A stretch of 5,816 bases of DNA from Clostridiales bacterium (GTDB lineage: Bacteria > Bacillota > Clostridia > Monoglobales > Monoglobaceae). Every line of letters begins with the position of its first letter. The stretch's first letter is position 1. A model generated the notes under the pieces. The model saw only the letters and a program-made list of their open reading frames with translations, did no database searches and was not told where the DNA came from. The stretch spans positions 1 to 5,816 of the forward strand of contig JAEDLZ010000078.1 of assembly GCA_016303265.1 (NCBI GenBank), in the 5' to 3' direction. The translations under genes and the position numbers were made by a program. Positions 1-5,802 of the stretch are shown here, one piece after another.

Positions 1-2739
1 TATACCCTTACCCTCGGCACATCGCAGTCAAGCATTACGGTAACAAGCAATGACGGTAATTATACAAGCACATATAAAATCGGATACAAGAAGAAATCGG
101 CGCTCGATGTTCCGGATAAGGTGGTAGATTACCTCTGTATCGGCTCGCAGTATACAAATGCAGCATCGTTCGGAGCATATCCTGAGTTTACCTTAAGCGG
201 AAGTCTTAAATCTCTGGGAAATTTCGGCGGGTATATCACATATTATTATGAAGATCCCATAACCGATAATCCTAACAATATGTACGGTATGGATTTCTAC
301 ATTACGGGGAATCCTTCTTCCGAAACGGACAGCTTCGCAGAACCCGGACAGGTTTATGTATCTGAGGACGGAGATACATGGTATGCATTGGCAGGCGCCG
401 ACCACTATGAAAACACGGCAATTTGGGATTACACAATTACCTATACAAAAGGTGATGACGGAAAATCCTATTGGACGGATAATTTCGGCAATGCCATGGA
501 CTATGCCGCGAAAGCGTGGCCGGGTGCGGCATATTACTACATGAACGATATTGCCCGACAGGACAGCTATACCTTTACCGGCGTTTTGCTGAAAAGCCAG
601 CTCGGCAATATCATGGGCGACGGAACCACCGCTGCTTTTGCCGCAAAGCCGAAATTTGGCTATACCGACTGCTATACTTCCAACATATCGGGAACAACGC
701 TGAAAGATGTAAACCCTTATGTGGAAAATCCAACCAAGGCGAACGGATTTGACTTAGCATGGGCGGTAGATGAAAACGGAATCCCGGTTAATGTAAGCGG
801 TAAAGAATTTCACTATATCAAGGTTGCAACGGCGTCGAACATCTATGCGGGAATTTTTGGCGAAAAATCCACGGAAGTTACCTATGTGGTGCGCACAACG
901 GCACAGGACGAGGCGGTTGGAAAAACAACAGCCCCCGCAGGCGTTACGATTTCAGACGGGGCGGACAGCAAAACCGTAAACTTTGAAGAAAATCGGACGG
1001 TTTATTCGCTAAACCTTGGCGATATGAAATATGTTTCTGTCAAGGTCAACGGAACTGCCGATGACGACAATATTTATGTAAACAATCAAAGGGTTGCCTC
1101 GGGTATCGCGGCAGAGGGCTTTAAGGTAACGGAAGAAAACGGCGAAACTTTGGTCAGAGTAATCATTCAGAACGGCATAAAAGAACCTGTCATCTATCTT
1201 TTGAAGCTTACAGGCAGCGCAAAAGAAAGCAATGAACTGATTGAAGGCATTAAAATTAACGCAGACGGAACCGTACGGGCGGCCGCCACAAAGAACGGCA
1301 CGGATTATACCGCAAGCGTCGGATACAAAATCAGCGGCATCTCCGTTACGCCCGTTGCCGCTGGGAATGTATGCGTAACCGTAAACGGCGAAGAAATTGC
1401 CGATATTTATGATTTGAATTACGGCAGCAATGTTTTTGAAATTGCCGCAGTTGATTCAGACGGCAACAGCCAAAATGTTACTTTGACCGTAACGAGAGAA
1501 AATGCTCCCGCCTCAACGGGAAAGAACATTACCGTTAAGTTTGCACTTTATGGCGATGAGAAACACGGAGATTCCGAGATACATACTTATAAAAATGATA
1601 AGAGCAAGCTTGAAAAATGGATTCCGCAGAAATCCTATACGGTAGATTCGGGCGCAACAGTGCTGGATGTATTTGAAAAGGCGCTTACGGAGGCTAATCT
1701 TACCTGGAAAAACGACAGCGGAAACTATATTTCTGAAATAGACGGACTTGCTGAGTTTGATAACGGTCCGCTTTCGGGCTGGATGTACCTTTTAAATGGT
1801 ACGCATACCAATTTGGGCGTTGCGGAGCAAACAGTCAGAAGCGGAGATACAATTGTATTCCATTATACCGATGATTATACGCAGGAGCAGGGCTCGGAAA
1901 AGTGGACTTCCTCAGCGTCCGGCAGCGCGGTTTCCGATTATACGGTTAAGTTTGAAACAAACGGCGGCAATACGATAAGCAGTCAGAGTATAACAAAGAA
2001 CGGTACGGTAACAAAACCGTCAAATCCCGTAAAAGAGGGATATATATTTGACGGATGGTATTCGGACAGGGCTTTGACAACGGAATATGATTTCAGCGTC
2101 AAAGTGACCGCAGATTTTACTCTTTATGCAAAATGGCTTGAGAGTGAGATTTCAAAACCGAATGACAATTCAAAAAACACTTCTGTTTTCGCCGATGTTG
2201 AAAAAGGAGCCTGGTACGAAGAAGCGGTTGCTTACGCAGTAGAGAATAACCTGTTCAGCGGCGTTTCGGAAACAGAATTTGCCCCTAATGCCGGAATGAC
2301 AAGAGCAATGCTCGTTACTGTTCTTTACAGACTGGAAAAACCCGAGAATATATCCGGTCAAATCAGATTCTCCGACATTGCGCACGGAAAGTGGTACACA
2401 GATGCGGTTATTTGGGCGGCGGAAAACGGAATCGTAAACGGCATCGGTGAAACAGAATTTGCGCCGGATGATAATATTACCCGCGAACAGATGGCGGCTG
2501 TAATTTACAGGTATGCAAAAATGAAAGGAAAAGCAGGGGAGGGCGAATGGTCAATGCTTATTGACTATAACGACATAAACGATATTTCCGATTGGGCTAA
2601 AGAGGCGGTTATGTTCTGCAAATTAAAAGGCATTATGACAGGCGACGACACAAATGCGTTCAATCCCCGAAGCGCTGCTACAAGAGCGGAAACGGCCGCT
2701 ATTGCGCAAAGATTTATGGAAAACCTTTGCGAAAATTAA
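1..2739 (+). CDS. SLH-anchored multidomain surface protein with DUF4430 domain (5' partial)
   Basis: The frame is open from base 1, so this is the C-terminal 912 residues of a longer secreted protein; the GTG at 121 has no ribosome binding site and is not the start. Residues below count from base 1. Residues 1-33 look like the end of a beta-sandwich. Residues about 40-300 form a surface domain with motifs GNFGGYI (73-79), EPGQVYVSEDGDTWYALAG (114-132), WTDNFGN (158-164), FDLAWAVDENGIPV (250-263) and GEKSTEV (287-293). About 324-404 and 431-498 resemble cadherin-like sandwiches. About 509-623 is DUF4430, with SGATVLDVFEKAL (550-562) and SGWMYLLNG (592-600). An InlB/Flg_new B-repeat follows (647-712, with GYIFDGWY and LYAKW). 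Three SLH modules end the protein (about 728-779, 788-838, 855-907), carrying TRAM, TREQ and TRAE. SLH modules bind pyruvylated wall polymers, so the protein should sit outside the cell. DUF4430 is related to the C-terminal domain of transcobalamin and intrinsic factor; ligand binding here is inference. No sorting signal or C-terminal membrane helix is present. Confidence 0.9.
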   Translation, partial: YTLTLGTSQSSITVTSNDGNYTSTYKIGYKKKSALDVPDKVVDYLCIGSQYTNAASFGAYPEFTLSGSLKSLGNFGGYITYYYEDPITDNPNNMYGMDFYITGNPSSETDSFAEPGQVYVSEDGDTWYALAGADHYENTAIWDYTITYTKGDDGKSYWTDNFGNAMDYAAKAWPGAAYYYMNDIARQDSYTFTGVLLKSQLGNIMGDGTTAAFAAKPKFGYTDCYTSNISGTTLKDVNPYVENPTKANGFDLAWAVDENGIPVNVSGKEFHYIKVATASNIYAGIFGEKSTEVTYVVRTTAQDEAVGKTTAPAGVTISDGADSKTVNFEENRTVYSLNLGDMKYVSVKVNGTADDDNIYVNNQRVASGIAAEGFKVTEENGETLVRVIIQNGIKEPVIYLLKLTGSAKESNELIEGIKINADGTVRAAATKNGTDYTASVGYKISGISVTPVAAGNVCVTVNGEEIADIYDLNYGSNVFEIAAVDSDGNSQNVTLTVTRENAPASTGKNITVKFALYGDEKHGDSEIHTYKNDKSKLEKWIPQKSYTVDSGATVLDVFEKALTEANLTWKNDSGNYISEIDGLAEFDNGPLSGWMYLLNGTHTNLGVAEQTVRSGDTIVFHYTDDYTQEQGSEKWTSSASGSAVSDYTVKFETNGGNTISSQSITKNGTVTKPSNPVKEGYIFDGWYSDRALTTEYDFSVKVTADFTLYAKWLESEISKPNDNSKNTSVFADVEKGAWYEEAVAYAVENNLFSGVSETEFAPNAGMTRAMLVTVLYRLEKPENISGQIRFSDIAHGKWYTDAVIWAAENGIVNGIGETEFAPDDNITREQMAAVIYRYAKMKGKAGEGEWSMLIDYNDINDISDWAKEAVMFCKLKGIMTGDDTNAFNPRSAATRAETAAIAQRFMENLCEN

Positions 2740-3064
2740 ATTATACTTGCAGACAGATAAAAGATGTTTCCATATAAACCGGTAATATTTGTTCTGAATA
2801 TAAATTAAATATCTGCCGAAGGCATAACACGAACGAAGCCGAATCCGACCTCCGGAATGTAAAAATCAATATTAAACGGTATTGCCCGGCAAGAAGTTTT
2901 AGGTATTTAGGGCGGCTTGCTTGGCGGTTTTTCACCCTTTGTGCCTGTGCGGCTTCATACGGAATTTTTGCCCTGCGAATATATGAGTTTTCCGCCCTTT
3001 TTAACGAAATACAGCATATCTGCCGTAAACCTGCGCAAGACGGAAATTTTGTGCGTAAATAATA
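2740..3064. other. Gene-free spacer, possibly a decayed or dispersed repeat
   Basis: I see no credible gene in these 325 bases and no clear intrinsic terminator for the surface-protein gene. Only small open frames occur. The longest, 64 codons on the minus strand (2935 to 2741), starts with GTG, lacks a good ribosome binding site and has an arginine/serine-rich composition with no recognisable domain. The stretch mixes GC-rich patches, such as 2910-2930 with GGCGG twice seven bases apart, with AT-rich ones. This resembles intergenic repeat or degraded sequence more than a normal 3' UTR. A 7-base pair of complementary segments (AGGGCGG at 2909-2915, CCGCCCT at 2992-2998, then T-rich) is too far apart to be called a terminator. 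Confidence 0.4.
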
Positions 3065-3093
3065 TTGACTTTATATTTCTTTCGTGTTAAGAT
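3065..3093 (+). promoter_or_regulatory. Sigma-A type promoter for the amidohydrolase operon
   Basis: TTGACT at 3065-3070 (5 of 6 to the -35 consensus) is followed by exactly 17 bases and TAAGAT at 3088-3093 (4 of 6 to the -10 consensus). Transcription would start near 3100, giving an untranslated leader of about 150 bases before the start codon at 3251. The flanking DNA is AT-rich. It is the best promoter match seen between the surface-protein gene and the amidohydrolase gene. Confidence 0.6.
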
Positions 3094-3095
3094 AA

Positions 3096-3160
3096 CCTTA
3101 AAATTCCGTTTTCTAAAATCAACGAAAGTAAGCGGTATTAAAATGTTGTAAATTTTAAGG
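3096..3160 (+). promoter_or_regulatory. Perfect 10-bp inverted repeat at the 5' end of the leader
   Basis: CCTTAAAATT at 3096-3105 is the exact reverse complement of AATTTTAAGG at 3151-3160, with 45 bases between. The left arm begins three bases after the predicted -10 box, so it lies at or next to the start of the transcript. Inside, CCG (3106-3108) can pair with CGG (3133-3135) and TTTC (3110-3113) with GAAA (3124-3127), so the leader may fold into a small branched structure. It could act as an RNA leader element or as a DNA operator. I do not recognise a known riboswitch class. Confidence 0.4.
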
Positions 3161-3237
3161 AAAAGGGATAGAATAGAAATAAGGGGGGCAGGTTTTCCCC
3201 GGGGCAATTGCTTTATATAAAAACGCGTATAAATTTT

Positions 3238-3243
3238 GGGAGG
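3238..3243 (+). promoter_or_regulatory. Ribosome binding site that fixes the amidohydrolase start
   Basis: GGGAGG lies seven bases before the ATG at 3251. An in-frame TTG at 3236 would extend the protein by five residues but overlaps this site, so ATG 3251 is the start. Confidence 0.85.
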
Positions 3244-3250
3244 TACTTAT

Positions 3251-4477
3251 ATGACACCTGAAAAATTGCTCAAAGAGGCAGAACAAATTCATGGAAGCAT
3301 TTTAAGCGCAAGGCGAAGGCTGCACCAGAATCCGGAAACCGGATTTGATATAAGCGAAACCGTTTCATTTGTTAAAAATGAGCTTAAGGGTATGGGATTT
3401 TCGCCGACGGATTGCGGCAAGGCGGGGATTGTCGCCCTTGCCGGAGGAAAGAAGCCGGGCAGGGTTTTCCTTCTTCGCGCCGATATGGACGCACTGCCCA
3501 TAAAGGAGGAATCCGATGTGGAGTTCCGCTCGGAAAACGGACGGATGCACGCTTGCGGTCATGATATGCATACGGCAATGCTGCTGGGAGCCGCTAAGCT
3601 GCTTAAGGCTCATGAAAACGAAATCGAAGGCACCGTTAAGCTGATGTTTCAGCCGGCGGAGGAGATATTTGAAGGCTCTGACGATATGATTAAGGCCGGG
3701 CTGTTAGAGAGTCCGAAGGTAGATGCCGCTCTTATGATTCATGTTATGGCGGGAATGCCGTTTCCGACCGGGACAGTCATTGTATCAGCCCCCGGAGTAA
3801 GCGCGCCTGCGGCGGATTATTTTGAAATTAAGATACAGGGCGTCGGGGCTCACGGCTCTATGCCGAATCTTGGAATCGACCCGCTTACGGCGGCGGCGCA
3901 TATACTTATTTCCCTGCAGGAAATTCATGCAAGAGAGCTGGCGCTTGCGGACAAGGCGGTTTTGACAATAGGCACAATGCATGGAGGAACGGCGGCAAAT
4001 GCAATACCGGATACAGCTGTAATGGGAGGCAGCATCCGCACCTTTGATGAGGAAATACGCACATATCTTAAAGGGCGCATAACGGATATTGCAAAATCAG
4101 TGGCGTCAGCTTTCCGTGCAAAAGCCGAGGTTGCTTTTGGAAGCGGATGTCCTACCCTGCTTAACGATAGGGATTTATCGGAATCGGCGGAGAAATATAT
4201 GAAAGAATTGTTAGGGAGCGGCAAAGCGCTTTCTGCGGCACGGTTAAATTCTGCGGCGGAGTCGGGCAAAGCCTCAAAAACGGCAGGCTCGGAGGACTTT
4301 GCCTATGTAAGCCATAAGGTTCCGTCTGTTATGCTGGCGCTTGCTGCCGGACAGGCGGATAAAGGATATATATACCCTCAGCATCACCCAAAGGTAAAAT
4401 TTGATGAAGATGTCCTTTCTGTGGGCAGTGCAATTTATGCTTATGCGGCTTTGAGATGGCTGGAGGAGAATAAATAA
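3251..4477 (+). CDS. M20D-family metallo-amidohydrolase (N-acyl amino acid / hippurate hydrolase type)
   Basis: The product is a 408-residue intact protein of the M20D group (hippurate hydrolase, IAA-amino-acid hydrolase, N-acyl-L-amino-acid amidohydrolase), the usual family length. It should be a cytoplasmic two-metal enzyme that cleaves an amide bond to release an amino acid; the acyl group cannot be predicted. Visible signatures are RLHQNPE (28-34), RADMDALPI (76-84), ACGHDMHTA (101-109) with Cys102, His104 and His107, QPAEE (134-138) with Glu137-Glu138, IHV with His164, the lid/dimerisation domain (about 185-285) with GAHGSMP (199-205), GSEDF (346-350) and the final metal-ligand region QHHPKVKFDED (377-387), where His378 is the likely ligand. 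All expected metal ligands are present, so it should be active. There is no signal peptide or membrane segment. The start is ATG 3251, with GGGAGG upstream. It is followed on the same strand by a hairpin, a micro-ORF and azlCD, probably one operon. A peptidase role is less likely than aminoacylase activity. Confidence 0.92.
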   Translation: MTPEKLLKEAEQIHGSILSARRRLHQNPETGFDISETVSFVKNELKGMGFSPTDCGKAGIVALAGGKKPGRVFLLRADMDALPIKEESDVEFRSENGRMHACGHDMHTAMLLGAAKLLKAHENEIEGTVKLMFQPAEEIFEGSDDMIKAGLLESPKVDAALMIHVMAGMPFPTGTVIVSAPGVSAPAADYFEIKIQGVGAHGSMPNLGIDPLTAAAHILISLQEIHARELALADKAVLTIGTMHGGTAANAIPDTAVMGGSIRTFDEEIRTYLKGRITDIAKSVASAFRAKAEVAFGSGCPTLLNDRDLSESAEKYMKELLGSGKALSAARLNSAAESGKASKTAGSEDFAYVSHKVPSVMLALAAGQADKGYIYPQHHPKVKFDEDVLSVGSAIYAYAALRWLEENK

Positions 4478-4504
4478 TTCGGACATATTTAGTATGGAAT
4501 TTAT

Positions 4505-4538
4505 CCCTGTCGGCAAAATAAAAACTGTGCCGGCAGGG
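4505..4538 (+). promoter_or_regulatory. Strong RNA hairpin overlapping the micro-ORF ribosome binding site
   Basis: CCCTGTCGGCA (4505-4515) pairs with TGCCGGCAGGG (4528-4538), giving an 11-bp stem with ten Watson-Crick pairs and one G-U, and a 12-base A-rich loop. No T-tract follows on either strand, so it is not a canonical intrinsic terminator. The 3' arm runs into AGGGGG (4535-4540), the only Shine-Dalgarno-like sequence before the ATG at 4550. When folded, the hairpin should therefore limit translation of the micro-ORF. It lies 27 bases after the amidohydrolase stop codon and could also protect that mRNA from 3' decay. Confidence 0.6.
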
Positions 4539-4549
4539 GGCTCGACAGA

Positions 4550-4645
4550 ATGAGCAAGTATATGCTTGAAGAATACGAAAGAATAGTAAGCGGCAAAAAG
4601 CCGTTATATGAAGTGACGGAGGAAATGCTTGCAACAATGGCATAG
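4550..4645 (+). CDS. 31-residue micro-ORF upstream of azlC, function unknown
   Basis: This ORF runs ATG to TAG and encodes 31 residues, starting MSKYMLEEYERIVSGKK and ending TEEMLATMA. It is a charged, soluble, probably helical peptide without a signal or membrane segment, and I do not recognise a family. AGGGGG (4535-4540) lies nine bases before the ATG but is partly buried in the preceding hairpin. The stop codon is nine bases before the azlC start, and both are in the same frame. azlC lacks its own ribosome binding site, so this ORF may be a leader that delivers ribosomes to azlC. The peptide has no run of leucine, isoleucine or valine codons, which argues against classic attenuation by branched-chain amino acids. 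It could be a conserved small protein, a leader, or a remnant of a larger gene. Confidence 0.5.
   Translation: MSKYMLEEYERIVSGKKPLYEVTEEMLATMA
4618..4645 (+). promoter_or_regulatory. Internal GGAGG inside the micro-ORF, likely feeding azlC translation
   Basis: GGAGG (4618-4622) is the only strong Shine-Dalgarno near azlC, but it lies 32 bases before the azlC ATG at 4655, too far to act directly. It is two bases before an in-frame ATG at 4625, which would read six codons and stop at the same TAG. Ribosomes loaded or paused here could restart at 4655 after termination. Confidence 0.35.
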
Positions 4646-4654
4646 CATAAAAAC

Positions 4655-5374
4655 ATGAGAGAAAATAACAGCTTTATAAGAGGAATAACAGACGGTATGC
4701 CGATTTGCCTGGGATATTTGTCCGTCGCATTTGCCTTTGGCATTTTTGCGGTGGGCAAGGGCTTGTCGGTTTTTGAAGCCGTTATGATGTCAATGACAAA
4801 TGTAACATCGGCGGGGCAGCTTGCCGCCGTGCCGATAATAGTGTCCGGAGGGACGCTTGCAGAGCTTGCGGTGTCGCAGCTTTTCATAAACCTTCGGTAT
4901 GCGCTGATGTCCGTGTCTCTTTCGCAGAAATTCGGAAAAAGCGTCAGACTTTTTGACCGGCTTATTGTGGCTTTTGTCAATACGGACGAGGTGTTTGCCG
5001 TTGCGTCGGGAAAAAGCGGCGAGGTAGGGAGAAAATATCTCTACGGGCTGATACTTACCCCGTGGCTGGGCTGGAGCGTCGGAACGCTTCTGGGCGCCGC
5101 CGCAGGGCATATATTGCCCCGGATAATAATTTCCGCTTTGGGCGTTGCCATATACGGAATGTTTATTGCAATCGTTGTTCCCAGGGCGAAATCGGACAGA
5201 CCGACGGCGCTTTGCGTGCTTACCGCCATCATACTTAGCTGTGCGTTTTACTATATACCTGTTTTGAAAACAATTCCGAGCGGTTTTGTTATTATAATAT
5301 GCGCAGCTGCGGCAAGCGCAGTTTTTGCGTGGCTCTGTCCTGTGGCGGAAACGGAGGAGATGGAAAATGAATAA
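4655..5374 (+). CDS. azlC: AzlC family permease, branched-chain amino acid exporter large subunit
   Basis: The product is a 239-residue membrane protein of normal length for AzlC (YgaZ in E. coli). With AzlD it forms a two-component exporter for branched-chain amino acids and analogues such as azaleucine. Family signatures seen are the N-terminal GMPICLGYLSVAFAFGI in the first membrane segment (about residues 12-35), TSAGQLAA (51-58), the LRYALMSVSLSQK block (80-92) and NTDEVF (109-114). The C-terminal half has four more hydrophobic segments, around 127-148, 150-173, 178-199 and 203-225, ending in a short acidic tail. The start at 4655 fits the family N-terminus, but no ribosome binding site lies directly before it, so translation probably depends on the micro-ORF whose stop is nine bases upstream. 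The last eight bases overlap azlD. The transported substrate is inferred from the family and could include other hydrophobic amino acids. Confidence 0.92.
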   Translation: MRENNSFIRGITDGMPICLGYLSVAFAFGIFAVGKGLSVFEAVMMSMTNVTSAGQLAAVPIIVSGGTLAELAVSQLFINLRYALMSVSLSQKFGKSVRLFDRLIVAFVNTDEVFAVASGKSGEVGRKYLYGLILTPWLGWSVGTLLGAAAGHILPRIIISALGVAIYGMFIAIVVPRAKSDRPTALCVLTAIILSCAFYYIPVLKTIPSGFVIIICAAAASAVFAWLCPVAETEEMENE

Positions 5375-5681
5375 AAGTTTTTGGGCTTATCTTTTCGTGA
5401 TGGCTCTTGTGACCTATCTTATCCGCATGGCGCCGATGGTTCTGCTGAGGAAGAAAATAAAGAATAAATTTATACTGTCTTTTTTATATTATATTCCTTA
5501 TTCAGTTTTAAGCGTTATGACAATACCGGCAATATTTTATTCAACATCCTACCGGCTTTCAGCGGCGGCAGGCTTTGCTGTTGCAGCTGTGCTTTCTTAT
5601 TTTGAAAAAAGCCTTTTAAAGGTTGCCGCTTTTTCCTGTCTTGCTGTGTTTATATCAGAACTTTTAATCGGAATAGTTTAA
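5367..5681 (+). CDS. azlD: AzlD family small subunit of the branched-chain amino acid exporter
   Basis: The product is a 104-residue, very hydrophobic protein, the usual size for AzlD (YgaH). It has about four membrane segments. The TYLIRMAP motif is near residues 16-23, a lysine/arginine-rich loop follows, and the family-typical YIPYSVLSVMTIPA is near 42-55. It pairs with AzlC to form the exporter. The start is ATG 5367, with GGAGG at 5353-5357 nine bases upstream. This overlaps the azlC end by eight bases, so the two are translationally coupled and probably made in fixed ratio. A longer reading of the frame from 5325 would add an arginine-rich stretch lying wholly inside azlC and is rejected. 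A terminator follows five bases after the stop codon, so this is the last gene of the operon. Confidence 0.92.
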   Translation: MNKSFWAYLFVMALVTYLIRMAPMVLLRKKIKNKFILSFLYYIPYSVLSVMTIPAIFYSTSYRLSAAAGFAVAAVLSYFEKSLLKVAAFSCLAVFISELLIGIV

Positions 5682-5685
5682 AAAA

Positions 5686-5723
5686 TTCGGGAAGAATAAC
5701 TCTTCCCGGGTTTTTATTTTTTT
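5686..5723 (+). terminator. Intrinsic terminator of the amidohydrolase-azlCD operon
   Basis: CGGGAAGA (5688-5695) and TCTTCCCG (5701-5708) form a perfect 8-bp stem with a five-base loop, extendable by two G-U pairs at its base. The T-rich tail at 5711-5723 is broken by a single A. It lies just after the azlD stop codon and is a textbook factor-independent terminator. Confidence 0.93.
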
Positions 5724-5754
5724 CTAAATTTTTATGTCCTTTATTAGTTGTTGA

Positions 5755-5779
5755 TTGCAAGGATAAATTTTACTTGCAA
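5755..5779 (+). promoter_or_regulatory. Inverted repeat overlapping a -35 box, likely operator
   Basis: TTGCAAG (5755-5761) and CTTGCAA (5773-5779) are perfect inverted copies separated by 11 bases, so their centres are 18 bases apart, close to two turns of the helix. The right half covers the -35 box of the promoter at 5774-5802, so a dimeric protein bound here would block RNA polymerase. I cannot assign the regulator family. Confidence 0.45.
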
Positions 5780-5802
5780 ATAGTAATCGAATATGTTATT
5801 AT
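5774..5802 (+). promoter_or_regulatory. Sigma-A type promoter for a gene beyond the right edge
   Basis: TTGCAA (5774-5779, 4 of 6) is followed by 17 bases and TATTAT (5797-5802, 5 of 6). It lies in AT-rich DNA 51 bases after the operon terminator. Transcription would start near 5809 and run off the window. Confidence 0.6.

Noticed and set aside
121..123. GTG as start codon of the surface-protein gene
   Set aside because: The frame is open back to base 1, the upstream 40 residues look like real domain sequence, and no ribosome binding site precedes the GTG.
2741..2935. 64-codon minus-strand ORF
   Set aside because: It has a GTG start, no good ribosome binding site, no recognisable domain and a composition typical of spurious translation.
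2909..3002. Long-range AGGGCGG / CCGCCCT pair followed by T residues as a terminator
   Set aside because: The arms are only seven bases with a 76-base loop, which is not a credible intrinsic terminator.
3183..3204. G-run and CCCCGGGG palindrome in the leader
   Set aside because: It allows only 4-bp stems and there are too few regular G-tracts for a quadruplex; probably just local composition, although it is close to the start codon.
2740..3250. Cobalamin riboswitch in the spacer after the DUF4430 protein
   Set aside because: I looked for the conserved B12-box (GCCACTG-like) and adjacent core segments on both strands and saw none.
3925..4269. 114-codon minus-strand ORF
   Set aside because: It is antisense to the conserved amidohydrolase gene and shows no domain.
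4490..4495. TAGTAT as the -10 box of a separate azlC promoter
   Set aside because: No acceptable -35 hexamer occurs about 17 bases upstream.
4501..4980. 159-codon minus-strand ORF
   Set aside because: It lies antisense to the hairpin, the micro-ORF and the first part of azlC; azlC is clearly real by family motifs and this frame shows none.
5325..5366. N-terminal extension of azlD
   Set aside because: The added arginine-rich stretch is azlC coding sequence in another frame; GGAGG at 5353-5357 and the family N-terminus support ATG 5367.
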